From contig JAFQDR010000100.1 of NCBI GenBank assembly GCA_017415945.1, positions 1 through 12,898 of the forward strand: a stretch of DNA of 12,898 nucleotides. Reading direction: 5' to 3'. A program made the translations under genes and the position numbers. The stretch is from Oscillospiraceae bacterium (GTDB lineage: Bacteria > Bacillota_A > Clostridia > Oscillospirales > Oscillospiraceae). The notes below the pieces were generated by a model that did not search any database, was not told the DNA's origin, and was given only the letters and a program-made list of their open reading frames with translations. Below are positions 1 through 6,094 of the stretch, in pieces; position 1 is the stretch's first letter, and each line of letters starts with the position of its first letter.

Positions 1-20
1 ATTTTACCAAACTGTTTCAT
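1..20 (-). CDS. Start of ABC transporter permease (partial)
   Basis: Only the first six codons (MKQFGK) are inside the window; the rest lies to the left. The ATG at 18-20 has an excellent ribosome binding site (AAAGGAGGT, complement of 28-36) that overlaps the stop codon of the ATPase gene at 24-26, so the two genes are translated one after the other. By position this should be the membrane permease that pairs with the upstream ATPase, as in NatAB/YhaQP-type exporters. The identity is inferred from context, since too little protein is visible to recognise. Confidence 0.55.
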
Positions 21-23
21 GGC

Positions 24-923
24 TCAGACCTCCTTTGCCCCGTCGCCGGCATATTCCACGAAAATATCGTTGAGCGACGGTTCAAACACCTTGACCTCAT
101 CAATATCGTAGTTTTCCACCAGTCTTGTCATCACTGCTTTCTTTTCATCGGCAGAAGCAAGCTGAATCCGCAGCGCACCGTCTTCCATTACCGTGCAGGC
201 AGTGCCGAAATCCGAAAGAATAGCATCGGGATTCTCTGTACGAACTACCAGGCGGTCGCGGGGATAGTCACGCTTAATGTCATGCAGATCGCCGTGAAGC
301 GCGACAACACCGTTTTTCAGAATCGCAATGCTGTCGCAGAATTCTTCGATATAGCTCATCTGATGGCTGGAAAACAGCACGATCTTCCCTTTTGCGATCT
401 GTTCCTTTACCACATCCTTCAGCAGCATTGCATTGACAGGGTCAAGTCCGGAGAACGGCTCATCCAGAATCACAATGTCAGGATCGTGCGCAAGGGCTGT
501 AATGAGCTGGATTTTCTGCTGATTACCTTTTGACAGCGTATCCAAGCGCTTGTTACGGTATTCGGTCATCCCGAGCCGGTCAAGCCAATAATCGATGGAC
601 TGAATGGCTGCCTTACGGCTCATTCCCTTCAGCTCCGCGAAATATGTAAGCTGATCGAGGATGATCTTTTTCGGATACAGACCACGTTCCTCGGGCAAAT
701 ATCCAATTCCGATTTTGTTATAGTCGATGGGCTCACCGTCAATCAGCACTTCCCCGCTGTTTGCGGGAAATACATCCATCAGTATGCGAATGGACGTGGT
801 TTTACCGGCACCGTTTCTGCCAAGCAGACCGAACGCCTTTCCTCCCTCTGCTTTGAATGAGACTCCGGTGAGCACCTTTTTCTCGCCGAAGGATTTTTCT
901 ATGTTTTTCAGTTCCAGTATCAT
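24..923 (-). CDS. ABC transporter ATP-binding protein, NatA/YhaQ-like exporter type
   Basis: This 299-aa protein is the cytoplasmic ATPase of an ABC exporter and would drive a membrane permease by ATP hydrolysis. All nucleotide-binding motifs are present: Walker A GRNGAGKTT at residues 35-43, the signature SKGNQQ at 131-136 (LSKGNQQ is the variant common in NatA/YhaQ-type ATPases), Walker B IVILDE at 150-155, the D-loop SGLD and the switch histidine H187 in SSHQ. The last ~80 residues form a C-terminal extension ending in PSLNDIFVEY, as in DUF4162-type ATPases. Its ATG overlaps the stop of the preceding small membrane protein gene by 4 bp (ATGA), and the permease gene starts just after its stop. 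The substrate cannot be predicted. NatA (sodium export), YhaQ and drug or peptide exporters are all possible. Confidence 0.95.
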   Translation of the reverse strand: MILELKNIEKSFGEKKVLTGVSFKAEGGKAFGLLGRNGAGKTTSIRILMDVFPANSGEVLIDGEPIDYNKIGIGYLPEERGLYPKKIILDQLTYFAELKGMSRKAAIQSIDYWLDRLGMTEYRNKRLDTLSKGNQQKIQLITALAHDPDIVILDEPFSGLDPVNAMLLKDVVKEQIAKGKIVLFSSHQMSYIEEFCDSIAILKNGVVALHGDLHDIKRDYPRDRLVVRTENPDAILSDFGTACTVMEDGALRIQLASADEKKAVMTRLVENYDIDEVKVFEPSLNDIFVEYAGDGAKEV

Positions 924-1162
924 TTTTCATTTTCTCCTTTGTTCGCAAATTTCTTCTTACAGATGATCGCGGCAACGAAAACCGCCAAACCCGGCAGAAG
1001 ATACTCTATTGCATCCACAAGCACATATGCGTACAGGGGTGCCGAACCCAAATAAATATTGGCATTGTATTTGTAGACATCTACACCGCAAGCAATGGCA
1101 AAACCGACTACAAGCAAAGCGGATATCGCATATAAAAACTTGTGTATATTTTCTTTCTTCAT
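920..1162 (-). CDS. Small two-helix membrane protein next to ABC exporter
   Basis: This 80-aa protein has two predicted transmembrane helices, at about residues 10-28 and 47-68, joined by a tyrosine-rich loop (YKYNANIYLGS), with a lysine-rich cytoplasmic tail. I do not recognise a named family. The start is well supported by AAGGAG about 9 nt upstream of the ATG. The stop codon overlaps the ATG of the ABC ATPase gene by 4 bp, so the two are translationally coupled, and the protein is probably an accessory or regulatory subunit of that exporter. That role is inferred from gene order only. Confidence 0.75.
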   Translation of the reverse strand: MKKENIHKFLYAISALLVVGFAIACGVDVYKYNANIYLGSAPLYAYVLVDAIEYLLPGLAVFVAAIICKKKFANKGENEK

Positions 1163-1241
1163 AAAAACAACTCCTTGCTTTTACCAATCACATTATCAGA
1201 AACACTTTTGTGAATACAAAGCATCTCGCTTTCGTATACAC
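1163..1241 (-). other. Short intergenic gap, imperfect hairpin
   Basis: This 79-bp gap lies between the DUF2500 gene and the small membrane protein gene. The minus strand contains TAC-G-AAAGC and GCTTTGTA arms that can form an imperfect 8-bp stem, but no U-tract follows, so it is not a convincing terminator. A TGATAAT sequence resembles a -10 box, but I see no good -35 box with it. Read-through from upstream seems likely. Confidence 0.3.
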
Positions 1242-1613
1242 TCAGACTCTTTCAAAGCTTAAAAAACGTGTGCCTTGAAAGGTAAGTTTACCGACATCAC
1301 CCTCGGCGATCATACCGTACTCGTCACCGCTCATCCGAAGCTCCATTCGATCACCGCTTTCTACTTGGAACGTCACGTAATATGTAGTGGAGGTGGTCGT
1401 ATGTCCCATATGACCCGTGCCGTGATGGTGATGATGACGGGATACATTGGTCCGTTTTGTTACGACCGATGCATCCACAGTAATCCTCGGTGAATGGTTA
1501 TTCTTATTCCATTCCGCAATACCTCGAACGATTGTCACGATAAATATTCCGAAAATAAGGAAAAACATCAAAAAGAATATGATCTCAAAACCGCCGCCAA
1601 AGAAAAATCCCAT
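1242..1613 (-). CDS. DUF2500 family membrane-anchored protein
   Basis: I place the start at the ATG giving MGFFFGGG (123 aa), because GGAAAGG lies about 10 nt upstream. A TTG seven codons earlier (1634) would extend the frame but lacks a comparable site. One N-terminal transmembrane helix (about residues 8-30) is followed by a soluble domain with the pattern typical of DUF2500: a histidine-rich stretch (HHHHHGTGHMGH), then TTYYVTFQVESGDRMEL, EYGMIAEGD and a closing LTFQGTRFLSFER. The function of DUF2500 is unknown. It is common in Firmicutes, and the conserved C-terminal part looks like a small beta-rich domain. The histidine cluster could bind metal, but this is speculation. It lies in a run of envelope-related genes. 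Confidence 0.85.
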   Translation of the reverse strand: MGFFFGGGFEIIFFLMFFLIFGIFIVTIVRGIAEWNKNNHSPRITVDASVVTKRTNVSRHHHHHGTGHMGHTTTSTTYYVTFQVESGDRMELRMSGDEYGMIAEGDVGKLTFQGTRFLSFERV

Positions 1614-1682
1614 ATAGATTCTGCCTTTCCGCAAGACTGTAATAACTCTGCCTTGCTTATGTACTTATCATAGTATTTTATT

Positions 1683-1705
1683 GCTTCCGGAAACAAACCG
1701 AAAGC
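1683..1705 (-). other. Intergenic hairpin between two minus-strand genes
   Basis: Arms 1683-1690 and 1698-1705 form an 8-bp stem (one G-U pair on the minus strand) with a 7-nt loop, just downstream of the stop of the 131-aa protein gene. On the minus strand it is followed by AATAAAATA and not by a U-tract, so it is at best a weak terminator or a processing or stability element. A poor promoter-like pair (TTGTTT, 18-bp spacer, TATGAT) overlaps it and could give the DUF2500 gene some independent expression. Both readings are weak. Confidence 0.3.
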
Positions 1706-1713
1706 ACTGATTT

Positions 1714-2109
1714 TTAATCATACGGTAGTATGATCTCCCGATCCTCCATCTCAGCACCCCCGAGAACAACAATCACTTTATCATAAGCCCAATCAATAGA
1801 CCTGATGTTATCTTCTCCGGCGTTCCCGCCGTCATTGTGGACCTGCGTGGATAACTTCTCAAGGGGTTTGCCGTTCCGATTCTTGAGCGTAAGTCTGACG
1901 TCCGTTGGTCCAAACGGCCATGCAGGATCCCCCAACTGCTCAAACACAAGGGTGTATTCTCCATCCGGGCTTTCGTATGTTCCGATTTCTTTTGGGAACA
2001 AAAAATTGAAAGCGCCCGTCCATATCGCACCTATCAAAAGATAGAATCCAATGAGCAGAGCTATGACTATCAATAGGATAGCTAATACAATCTTACTTAC
2101 GCGGCTCAT
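1714..2109 (-). CDS. Membrane-anchored protein of unknown function
   Basis: This 131-aa protein starts with a single strong transmembrane helix (about residues 6-32) followed by a small extracytoplasmic domain of about 95 residues. That domain carries motifs typical of beta-strand proteins: SPDGEYTLVFEQLGDP, a WPFGPTDVRLTL segment and a C-terminal EMEDREIILPY. I recognise the pattern as a recurring hypothetical protein of Firmicutes but cannot name a domain with certainty. There is no lipobox cysteine, so it is a membrane-anchored protein and not a lipoprotein. The start is fixed by AAGGAGG about 9 nt before the ATG. It follows the CPBP protease gene after a 37-bp gap with no terminator, so the two are probably cotranscribed. 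Confidence 0.75.
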   Translation of the reverse strand: MSRVSKIVLAILLIVIALLIGFYLLIGAIWTGAFNFLFPKEIGTYESPDGEYTLVFEQLGDPAWPFGPTDVRLTLKNRNGKPLEKLSTQVHNDGGNAGEDNIRSIDWAYDKVIVVLGGAEMEDREIILPYD

Positions 2110-2146
2110 ATCGTCAAGCCTCCTTGTTATCGTGCTGATTCAATGT

Positions 2147-2836
2147 TCATACAACGCCAAACAAAATAAACCCAATCGTATTGATGGCAAAATTGGCTGC
2201 CATATGAGCAAGCCATGACGGATACAGATTACCAAAACGGTTATTCAGCCAATTAAAGATAAGTCCGCCCATAACCAGTCCTGCCATCAGAAGACAGAGC
2301 ACCGCCGGATGGAACATCTCCACAAGCATTCCCGCGTGATACAGTGCAAAAAGAAACGGTGAAAACAGCCATGCGAATGCCTGTCCATTACTTCCGCTTA
2401 CATATTTTTTGAGGGCAGCAAAGCCGAATCCCCTGAAGAAGAATTCCTCCAAAAAAGAATTCATAATGGAAATGTAAATTGCCACATAGAGAAAATTATC
2501 CGCCGTAATTCCCATGCCTTCGGTAAGACTTGATGTAACACCGCTGAAATCAATCACGCTGCGGAGTGCAAAATACCCGCCAAGAATCACACAGTAAATT
2601 CCGACTCCGATTGCAACGGACAAAAGCAGTCCTTTTTTCTTTGGCTTGAACAATGCCTTGAGAGTCCCCCACTCTTCTCGGTATATGAAGAAGAACACCA
2701 TGGGAAGCGCAAGGAAAAACAATATCTTGATGGGGATCTTCGAAAAATACGGTGGCTGTACCACAGCATCAATGAAGGTCACAGCAAGGGAGAAAAGCAA
2801 TACTGACAAGAGGATATAGTTTCGTTTTTTGGTCAT
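2147..2836 (-). CDS. CPBP family intramembrane metalloprotease
   Basis: This 229-aa polytopic membrane protein has about six to eight hydrophobic segments and the three conserved motifs of the CPBP (CAAX protease and bacteriocin-processing, Abi/Rce1-like) family: EE at 130-131 with R135 (EEFFFR), H167 in FALYH, and H211/N215 in HMAANF. These glutamates and histidines form the proposed metalloprotease active site inside the membrane. Family members cleave prenylated proteins in eukaryotes. In bacteria they are linked to bacteriocin self-immunity, anti-sigma factor cleavage and protein processing. The gene starts 4 bp after the stop of the membrane coiled-coil gene, so the two are almost certainly cotranscribed, and that protein is a possible partner or substrate (inference). 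Confidence 0.92.
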   Translation of the reverse strand: MTKKRNYILLSVLLFSLAVTFIDAVVQPPYFSKIPIKILFFLALPMVFFFIYREEWGTLKALFKPKKKGLLLSVAIGVGIYCVILGGYFALRSVIDFSGVTSSLTEGMGITADNFLYVAIYISIMNSFLEEFFFRGFGFAALKKYVSGSNGQAFAWLFSPFLFALYHAGMLVEMFHPAVLCLLMAGLVMGGLIFNWLNNRFGNLYPSWLAHMAANFAINTIGFILFGVV

Positions 2837-2840
2837 AGAT

Positions 2841-3746
2841 TCAGTCCTCGTTCAGCAGCTTTCCATCCTTACCGTAAATTCCATCTTCTGCAGGTGCAGA
2901 TGGTTCCGGAATCGGACCATCCTTGATATTCAAGTCGTACACAACGTTCTTGTGTGTGTACCCGAGGGAATCCTCGGACAGCAGATAAATATATACCTGA
3001 TCGTTAAAGGTTGCATCCACCGTCATGCTGATCTGCTCGTCATATGTGTTTTTCTCTATCTCCCCTGTCAGATCACGGCGGTCGGTTTCCTTTCCGTTTA
3101 CTTCGGTGACCAGCGTGAATGTTTCGATTCCCACACCCGATTCCGTGGGTTTATAGTCGATATGAAGACTGCCGCTGATAAGCAGTTTCCCATTCTTCAG
3201 ATCGGCATTGTTTTCCAGGCTCGCGTAAATATGAGGAAGATAGGTATGATACAAACTTCCGATGCGGACATCTTCCAGTATTTCCGTCTGTGTTCCTGTC
3301 GGAGATTGAATCGTCAGTATGGGATGCTCGTCGTATCTGAGGAAGAGATTGACGGGTAAGGATGCATAGAAGTTGGTGTTCTCACGTTCGCATTTGTACT
3401 CCGTGTCCCCAACTGTAACATACAGTTCCATGTTATCTGTGACTGTTTTCGGGATCAGCGTCATTTCCACCGTTACTTCGTGGGTCTCATGATTCAGCGA
3501 TCCAAATCCGGTTTCCACGGAAGCAAGCAGACTCGACTGTTTTTTCAGCCGTTCATCCACATTGTCGTAGATGCTGCTGATGTTGTTTTGCATAAAATTG
3601 ATTTCCGAGTTCAGATTGTTAATGCTGTTCTGCATGGAATCAATCTCACTTGATAGTGAAGCGATGCGGAACAGTGCAAAGATAAGCAACGCCGTAAGAA
3701 CAGCGATCAGAATTTTCTGCCAGTTCAGTTTTATGTTATTGTCCAT
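2841..3746 (-). CDS. Membrane-anchored coiled-coil protein of unknown function
   Basis: This 301-aa protein has a short cytoplasmic N-terminus, one transmembrane helix (about residues 12-29), then a heptad-rich coiled coil (about 30-75) containing two near-copies of the phrase SEI-x-x-MQN-x-I. The remaining ~220 residues form a beta-rich extracytoplasmic domain with no motif I recognise (FETL-like repeats such as VEMTLIP and GIETFTLVTEVNG suggest Ig-like strands). The acidic C-terminal tail ends in KDGKLLNED. The start has GGAGGGG 5 nt upstream. It lies 14 bp after the cytosolic coiled-coil gene and 4 bp before the CPBP protease gene. A sensor or scaffold in the envelope is plausible but not shown. 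Confidence 0.8.
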   Translation of the reverse strand: MDNNIKLNWQKILIAVLTALLIFALFRIASLSSEIDSMQNSINNLNSEINFMQNNISSIYDNVDERLKKQSSLLASVETGFGSLNHETHEVTVEMTLIPKTVTDNMELYVTVGDTEYKCERENTNFYASLPVNLFLRYDEHPILTIQSPTGTQTEILEDVRIGSLYHTYLPHIYASLENNADLKNGKLLISGSLHIDYKPTESGVGIETFTLVTEVNGKETDRRDLTGEIEKNTYDEQISMTVDATFNDQVYIYLLSEDSLGYTHKNVVYDLNIKDGPIPEPSAPAEDGIYGKDGKLLNED

Positions 3747-3760
3747 ATTTCCCCTCCGAT

Positions 3761-4699
3761 TTACGCCTCCAAAACAATTGCATCGGCTCTGTCACGAAGC
3801 CGTTTTTCCCGGCGTTCAGCGTCTTCTTTCATCTTTGTCAGTTTGTCAACCAGGTGTCCGATCTGATTTCTTGTTTTCTGCACTGCACCCATAGACTCAC
3901 TGATTCGATCCGCTACCGCCCAGTCGGCGAACAGCCCATCGAAGAAATAATCCGCGAAACGTAGGAATCCGTCGATGTTCACCTGCATATCGGCATTGAT
4001 GGAAACATCGGCAAGCTCGGTTTTGAAGCTGCGGAGTTTATCCTGTAGCGTTTCCACAAGATCCTGCGCATCGTCCAGATGCCCGTGCTTTGCCATATGA
4101 GTGATAAGACCACCGCCGCCAAACATATCCCAAGTGTTCCATCCATCTGCACTGTCCAGTTCGGAAAGGATCTTTTCAGCAATGGCAAACGCTGCATTTC
4201 CTGCTAAGATCGCCTCACCAATTTCTTTCTGCTGGCTGTCAAGGTGGGCAATTTCTCCTTCAAGACGGAGAAGTTCTTCCGCCTCGGGCGTAGATAACGT
4301 CCTGACCTCATCGCGGCGGCTCTCCAGAGCACGGCTGTATGCGTTTTCGCATCCGTATAACTCACCAAGCCGTGATCTCACCGATGTCATTTCAGTCTTC
4401 ACAGCGGTCAGTTCACGCTCTGCGGCGTCAAGCTTGACACGGGCGGCATATGCTTCCTCTCGCTCCTTATCAAGCTTTTCATCTTTCTTGCCAATGACGT
4501 TATAAAAGTATGCGGCGAGGCTTCTGCCTTCCAGTTTATCCACGTCCTCCTGCTCCTTTGTGCAAACAGCTCGGAGAGTAATTAGTTGTTCTTCATAAGC
4601 CGCAGCCTGTGCTTTCAAGTCAGCATACTTGGCATCCAGCCGCTTCTTTTCAGCGGTCATGTCATAAAGCTGCTTCAGAGTTGTATCGTAAAATTTCAT
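3761..4699 (-). CDS. Cytosolic coiled-coil protein of unknown function
   Basis: I choose the ATG giving MKFYDTTL (312 aa), because AAAGGAG sits about 8 nt upstream; the ATG 12 codons earlier (4735) lies inside the flavodoxin gene and lacks a clear site. Residues ~10-60 and ~75-170 are rich in Glu, Lys, Arg, Ala and Leu with heptad spacing, so they should form long coiled coils. A well-conserved patch follows: GWNTWDMFGGGGLITHMAKHG, then HLDDAQDLV. I recognise this patch from recurring hypothetical proteins in Firmicutes, but it has no assigned function. No transmembrane segment or signal peptide is seen. It follows the flavodoxin gene by 11 bp and precedes the membrane coiled-coil gene, with which it might form a complex. 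Confidence 0.8.
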   Translation of the reverse strand: MKFYDTTLKQLYDMTAEKKRLDAKYADLKAQAAAYEEQLITLRAVCTKEQEDVDKLEGRSLAAYFYNVIGKKDEKLDKEREEAYAARVKLDAAERELTAVKTEMTSVRSRLGELYGCENAYSRALESRRDEVRTLSTPEAEELLRLEGEIAHLDSQQKEIGEAILAGNAAFAIAEKILSELDSADGWNTWDMFGGGGLITHMAKHGHLDDAQDLVETLQDKLRSFKTELADVSINADMQVNIDGFLRFADYFFDGLFADWAVADRISESMGAVQKTRNQIGHLVDKLTKMKEDAERREKRLRDRADAIVLEA

Positions 4700-4710
4700 T
4701 GAAATCTCCT

Positions 4711-5190
4711 TTATAAAATCAATGATTCCGCCCATTCTGCAAGCTCATTGATACCTGCATCTTTCCTGAATATCTTTCCTTCAATCAGCTTGGCACCGGG
4801 ACAGCTTGGCTCAAGCATTTCCAGCGTCTTTCCCATCCCGGAACCACCGGACGTTGCAAATGTAATAATTGTCTTTCCGGTAAAATCATAGCCCTCAAGA
4901 AAGGTATTCACGATAGTTGGTGCAATGTACCACCAAATCGGAAACCCAAGAAAGATTGTGGAATAATCGTCCATATTATCACGCTTCAAGGCAACTTCAG
5001 GACGACAGGATAAATCTTTCATCTCCAAGCTGCTCCGTGAATTTTCGTTTCTCCAATCCAAATCTGCATCGGTATACCGAACTGCAGGCTCTATGTAAAA
5101 CACATCCGCATTTATTGCTTCGGAAAGATTTCCCGCAACCTTTGCGGTATTGCCTGTTGCCGAAAAATATGCAATAAGTTTTCTGCTCAT
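4711..5190 (-). CDS. Flavodoxin family protein
   Basis: This 159-aa protein is a short-chain flavodoxin, an FMN-binding electron carrier or small quinone reductase-type protein in the cytosol. The N-terminal strand leads into the phosphate-binding loop SATGNT (residues 10-15). A DLDWRNENSRSSLE segment, the strand-plus-loop GFPIWWYIAPTIVNTFLE and the TSGGSGMG loop are all hallmarks of the Flavodoxin_4 group. Length and motifs are complete, so it should be functional. GAGGAAG lies about 10 nt before the ATG. It is the only redox gene in the operon, 20 bp after the LURP-one-related gene, and its redox partner is not visible here. Confidence 0.93.
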   Translation of the reverse strand: MSRKLIAYFSATGNTAKVAGNLSEAINADVFYIEPAVRYTDADLDWRNENSRSSLEMKDLSCRPEVALKRDNMDDYSTIFLGFPIWWYIAPTIVNTFLEGYDFTGKTIITFATSGGSGMGKTLEMLEPSCPGAKLIEGKIFRKDAGINELAEWAESLIL

Positions 5191-5210
5191 TTTATATTAC
5201 TTCCTCACTG

Positions 5211-5681
5211 TTAGTTTCTCGAACATTTCTCTGCATCAATGGCAAGCACAAGCATCAAAGCACAGAGTGAATCATCTGCTTCTCTCAGATCTATCACGTA
5301 TGTATCTGTCAAGTTCAAGAGTTCCTTGGATACTGTTGCGATTTTCTCACCAAGAACGCCCGTGATTGTGTAATCCCACTCAAAGAAATCACCGTTCACG
5401 TCCCAACCGTTATAATCAATAGAGAATTTCGGCTTAAAAAAGCTGAATTGCTTTGTAATGCATCCTATGTATTCGTTACCCTTATACATTTCAAATTTCG
5501 GAAAGAAGGTTAATACTTTTTCCTGCACTGTGCCAATCTCATTGTTATTGGCATCATATATTTTCAGGCAATGGCCCCACGAAAGCTGCCCTTTGACCGT
5601 ATAAACGGTATCTCCGACTTCATTATAGATGTCGTAACTATCAAACCACGAAAATAATCTTTGTTTGAAAAGAAGCTTCAT
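5211..5681 (-). CDS. LURP-one-related (YxjI-like) protein
   Basis: This 156-aa protein matches the LURP-one-related/YxjI family, which has a tubby C-terminal-like barrel around a central hydrophobic helix. Visible signs are the N-terminal FKQRLFSWFDSYDIYNE, the repeated short strand pairs (VYTVKGQLSWGHCLKIYD, EIGTVQEKV, FPKFEMY, IGCITKQFSFFKPKFSID), the WDVNGDFFEWDY strand and the C-terminal hydrophobic helix (DDSLCALMLVLAIDA) that fills the barrel. Homologues are thought to bind membrane lipids or act as scaffolds, but no bacterial function is firmly established. The ATG overlaps the stop of the IreB-like gene (ATGA, 4 bp), so they are translationally coupled. Confidence 0.85.
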   Translation of the reverse strand: MKLLFKQRLFSWFDSYDIYNEVGDTVYTVKGQLSWGHCLKIYDANNNEIGTVQEKVLTFFPKFEMYKGNEYIGCITKQFSFFKPKFSIDYNGWDVNGDFFEWDYTITGVLGEKIATVSKELLNLTDTYVIDLREADDSLCALMLVLAIDAEKCSRN

Positions 5682-5914
5682 CGTCGTTCCTCCCGTGCCT
5701 GCTGTAAATTTGCCATTTGACTGACATATGCCTGTAACTGATCTGTATCCAATGTTTGTATTAATTTTCGCGCATTTCCGTGACGTGTAATAAAGGATAC
5801 ATTACCGGTTTCTATATAACCTCGAAGCTGTTCGCGTGGATCATATCCAGCCTCTTTCAAAGCAAGGATAATCACTTTCATTGCGGCAAGAAATTCATTA
5901 TCGTTCAAAGTCAT
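5678..5914 (-). CDS. IreB-like small regulatory protein
   Basis: This 78-aa protein contains the IreB (UPF0297/DUF965) signature: a helix, then ALKEAGYDPREQLRGYIETG, FITRHGNARKLI and a C-terminal helix. This corresponds to the [22 protein letters not shown]...NARxxI pattern of true IreB. In Enterococcus faecalis IreB is phosphorylated on N-terminal threonines by the Ser/Thr kinase IreK and limits cephalosporin resistance. Here the N-terminal extension bearing those threonines is missing (the protein begins MTLNDNEF), and the chromosomal alaS-ruvX neighbours of standard IreB are absent, so this is probably a paralogue with another role. AAGGAGG lies just upstream of the ATG. Confidence 0.75.
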   Translation of the reverse strand: MTLNDNEFLAAMKVIILALKEAGYDPREQLRGYIETGNVSFITRHGNARKLIQTLDTDQLQAYVSQMANLQQAREERR

Positions 5915-5944
5915 CGACCTCCTTGTATGAAAGATTCTTGTCGG

Positions 5945-6076
5945 TCAATAGATGACCTCATCCTGCGCCATTTCCTTGGCATAATCGTCCGAAAGCTCTC
6001 TCTGGGTAAATTTATGTTCTTTCATCAAATCCAGCAAACGCTCTCTCACATTGCCGGTTAAATATTTGTGTTCCAT
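5945..6076 (-). pseudogene. 43-aa truncated XRE-type helix-turn-helix remnant
   Basis: This short frame begins at an ATG with GGGAGG 9 nt upstream and reads MEHKYLTGNVRERLLDLM, then KEHKFTQREL, before ending in DDYAKEMAQDEVIY and TGA. The first ~29 residues match the N-terminus of a common Clostridia XRE regulator (usually followed by a GCSESTLSRFISG recognition helix), but that second helix and everything after it are missing. The remaining gap to the IreB-like gene is too short to hold it in another frame. It therefore looks like a gene with an internal deletion that joined its start to a foreign or distal 3' end. A genuine small protein is the alternative. It begins 18 bp after the AlbA_2 gene. 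Confidence 0.6.
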
Positions 6077-6094
6077 GCGCTGCGCCTCCCTTCG

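Noticed and set aside
1667..1696. Internal leftward promoter before the DUF2500 gene
   Set aside because: The -35 box TTGTTT is weak, the spacer is 18 bp, and it overlaps a hairpin; not strong enough to call on its own.
2829..3359. 176-codon open frame on the plus strand opposite the membrane coiled-coil gene
   Set aside because: The opposite strand has a transmembrane helix, coiled coil, good start and operon spacing; the plus frame has none of these.
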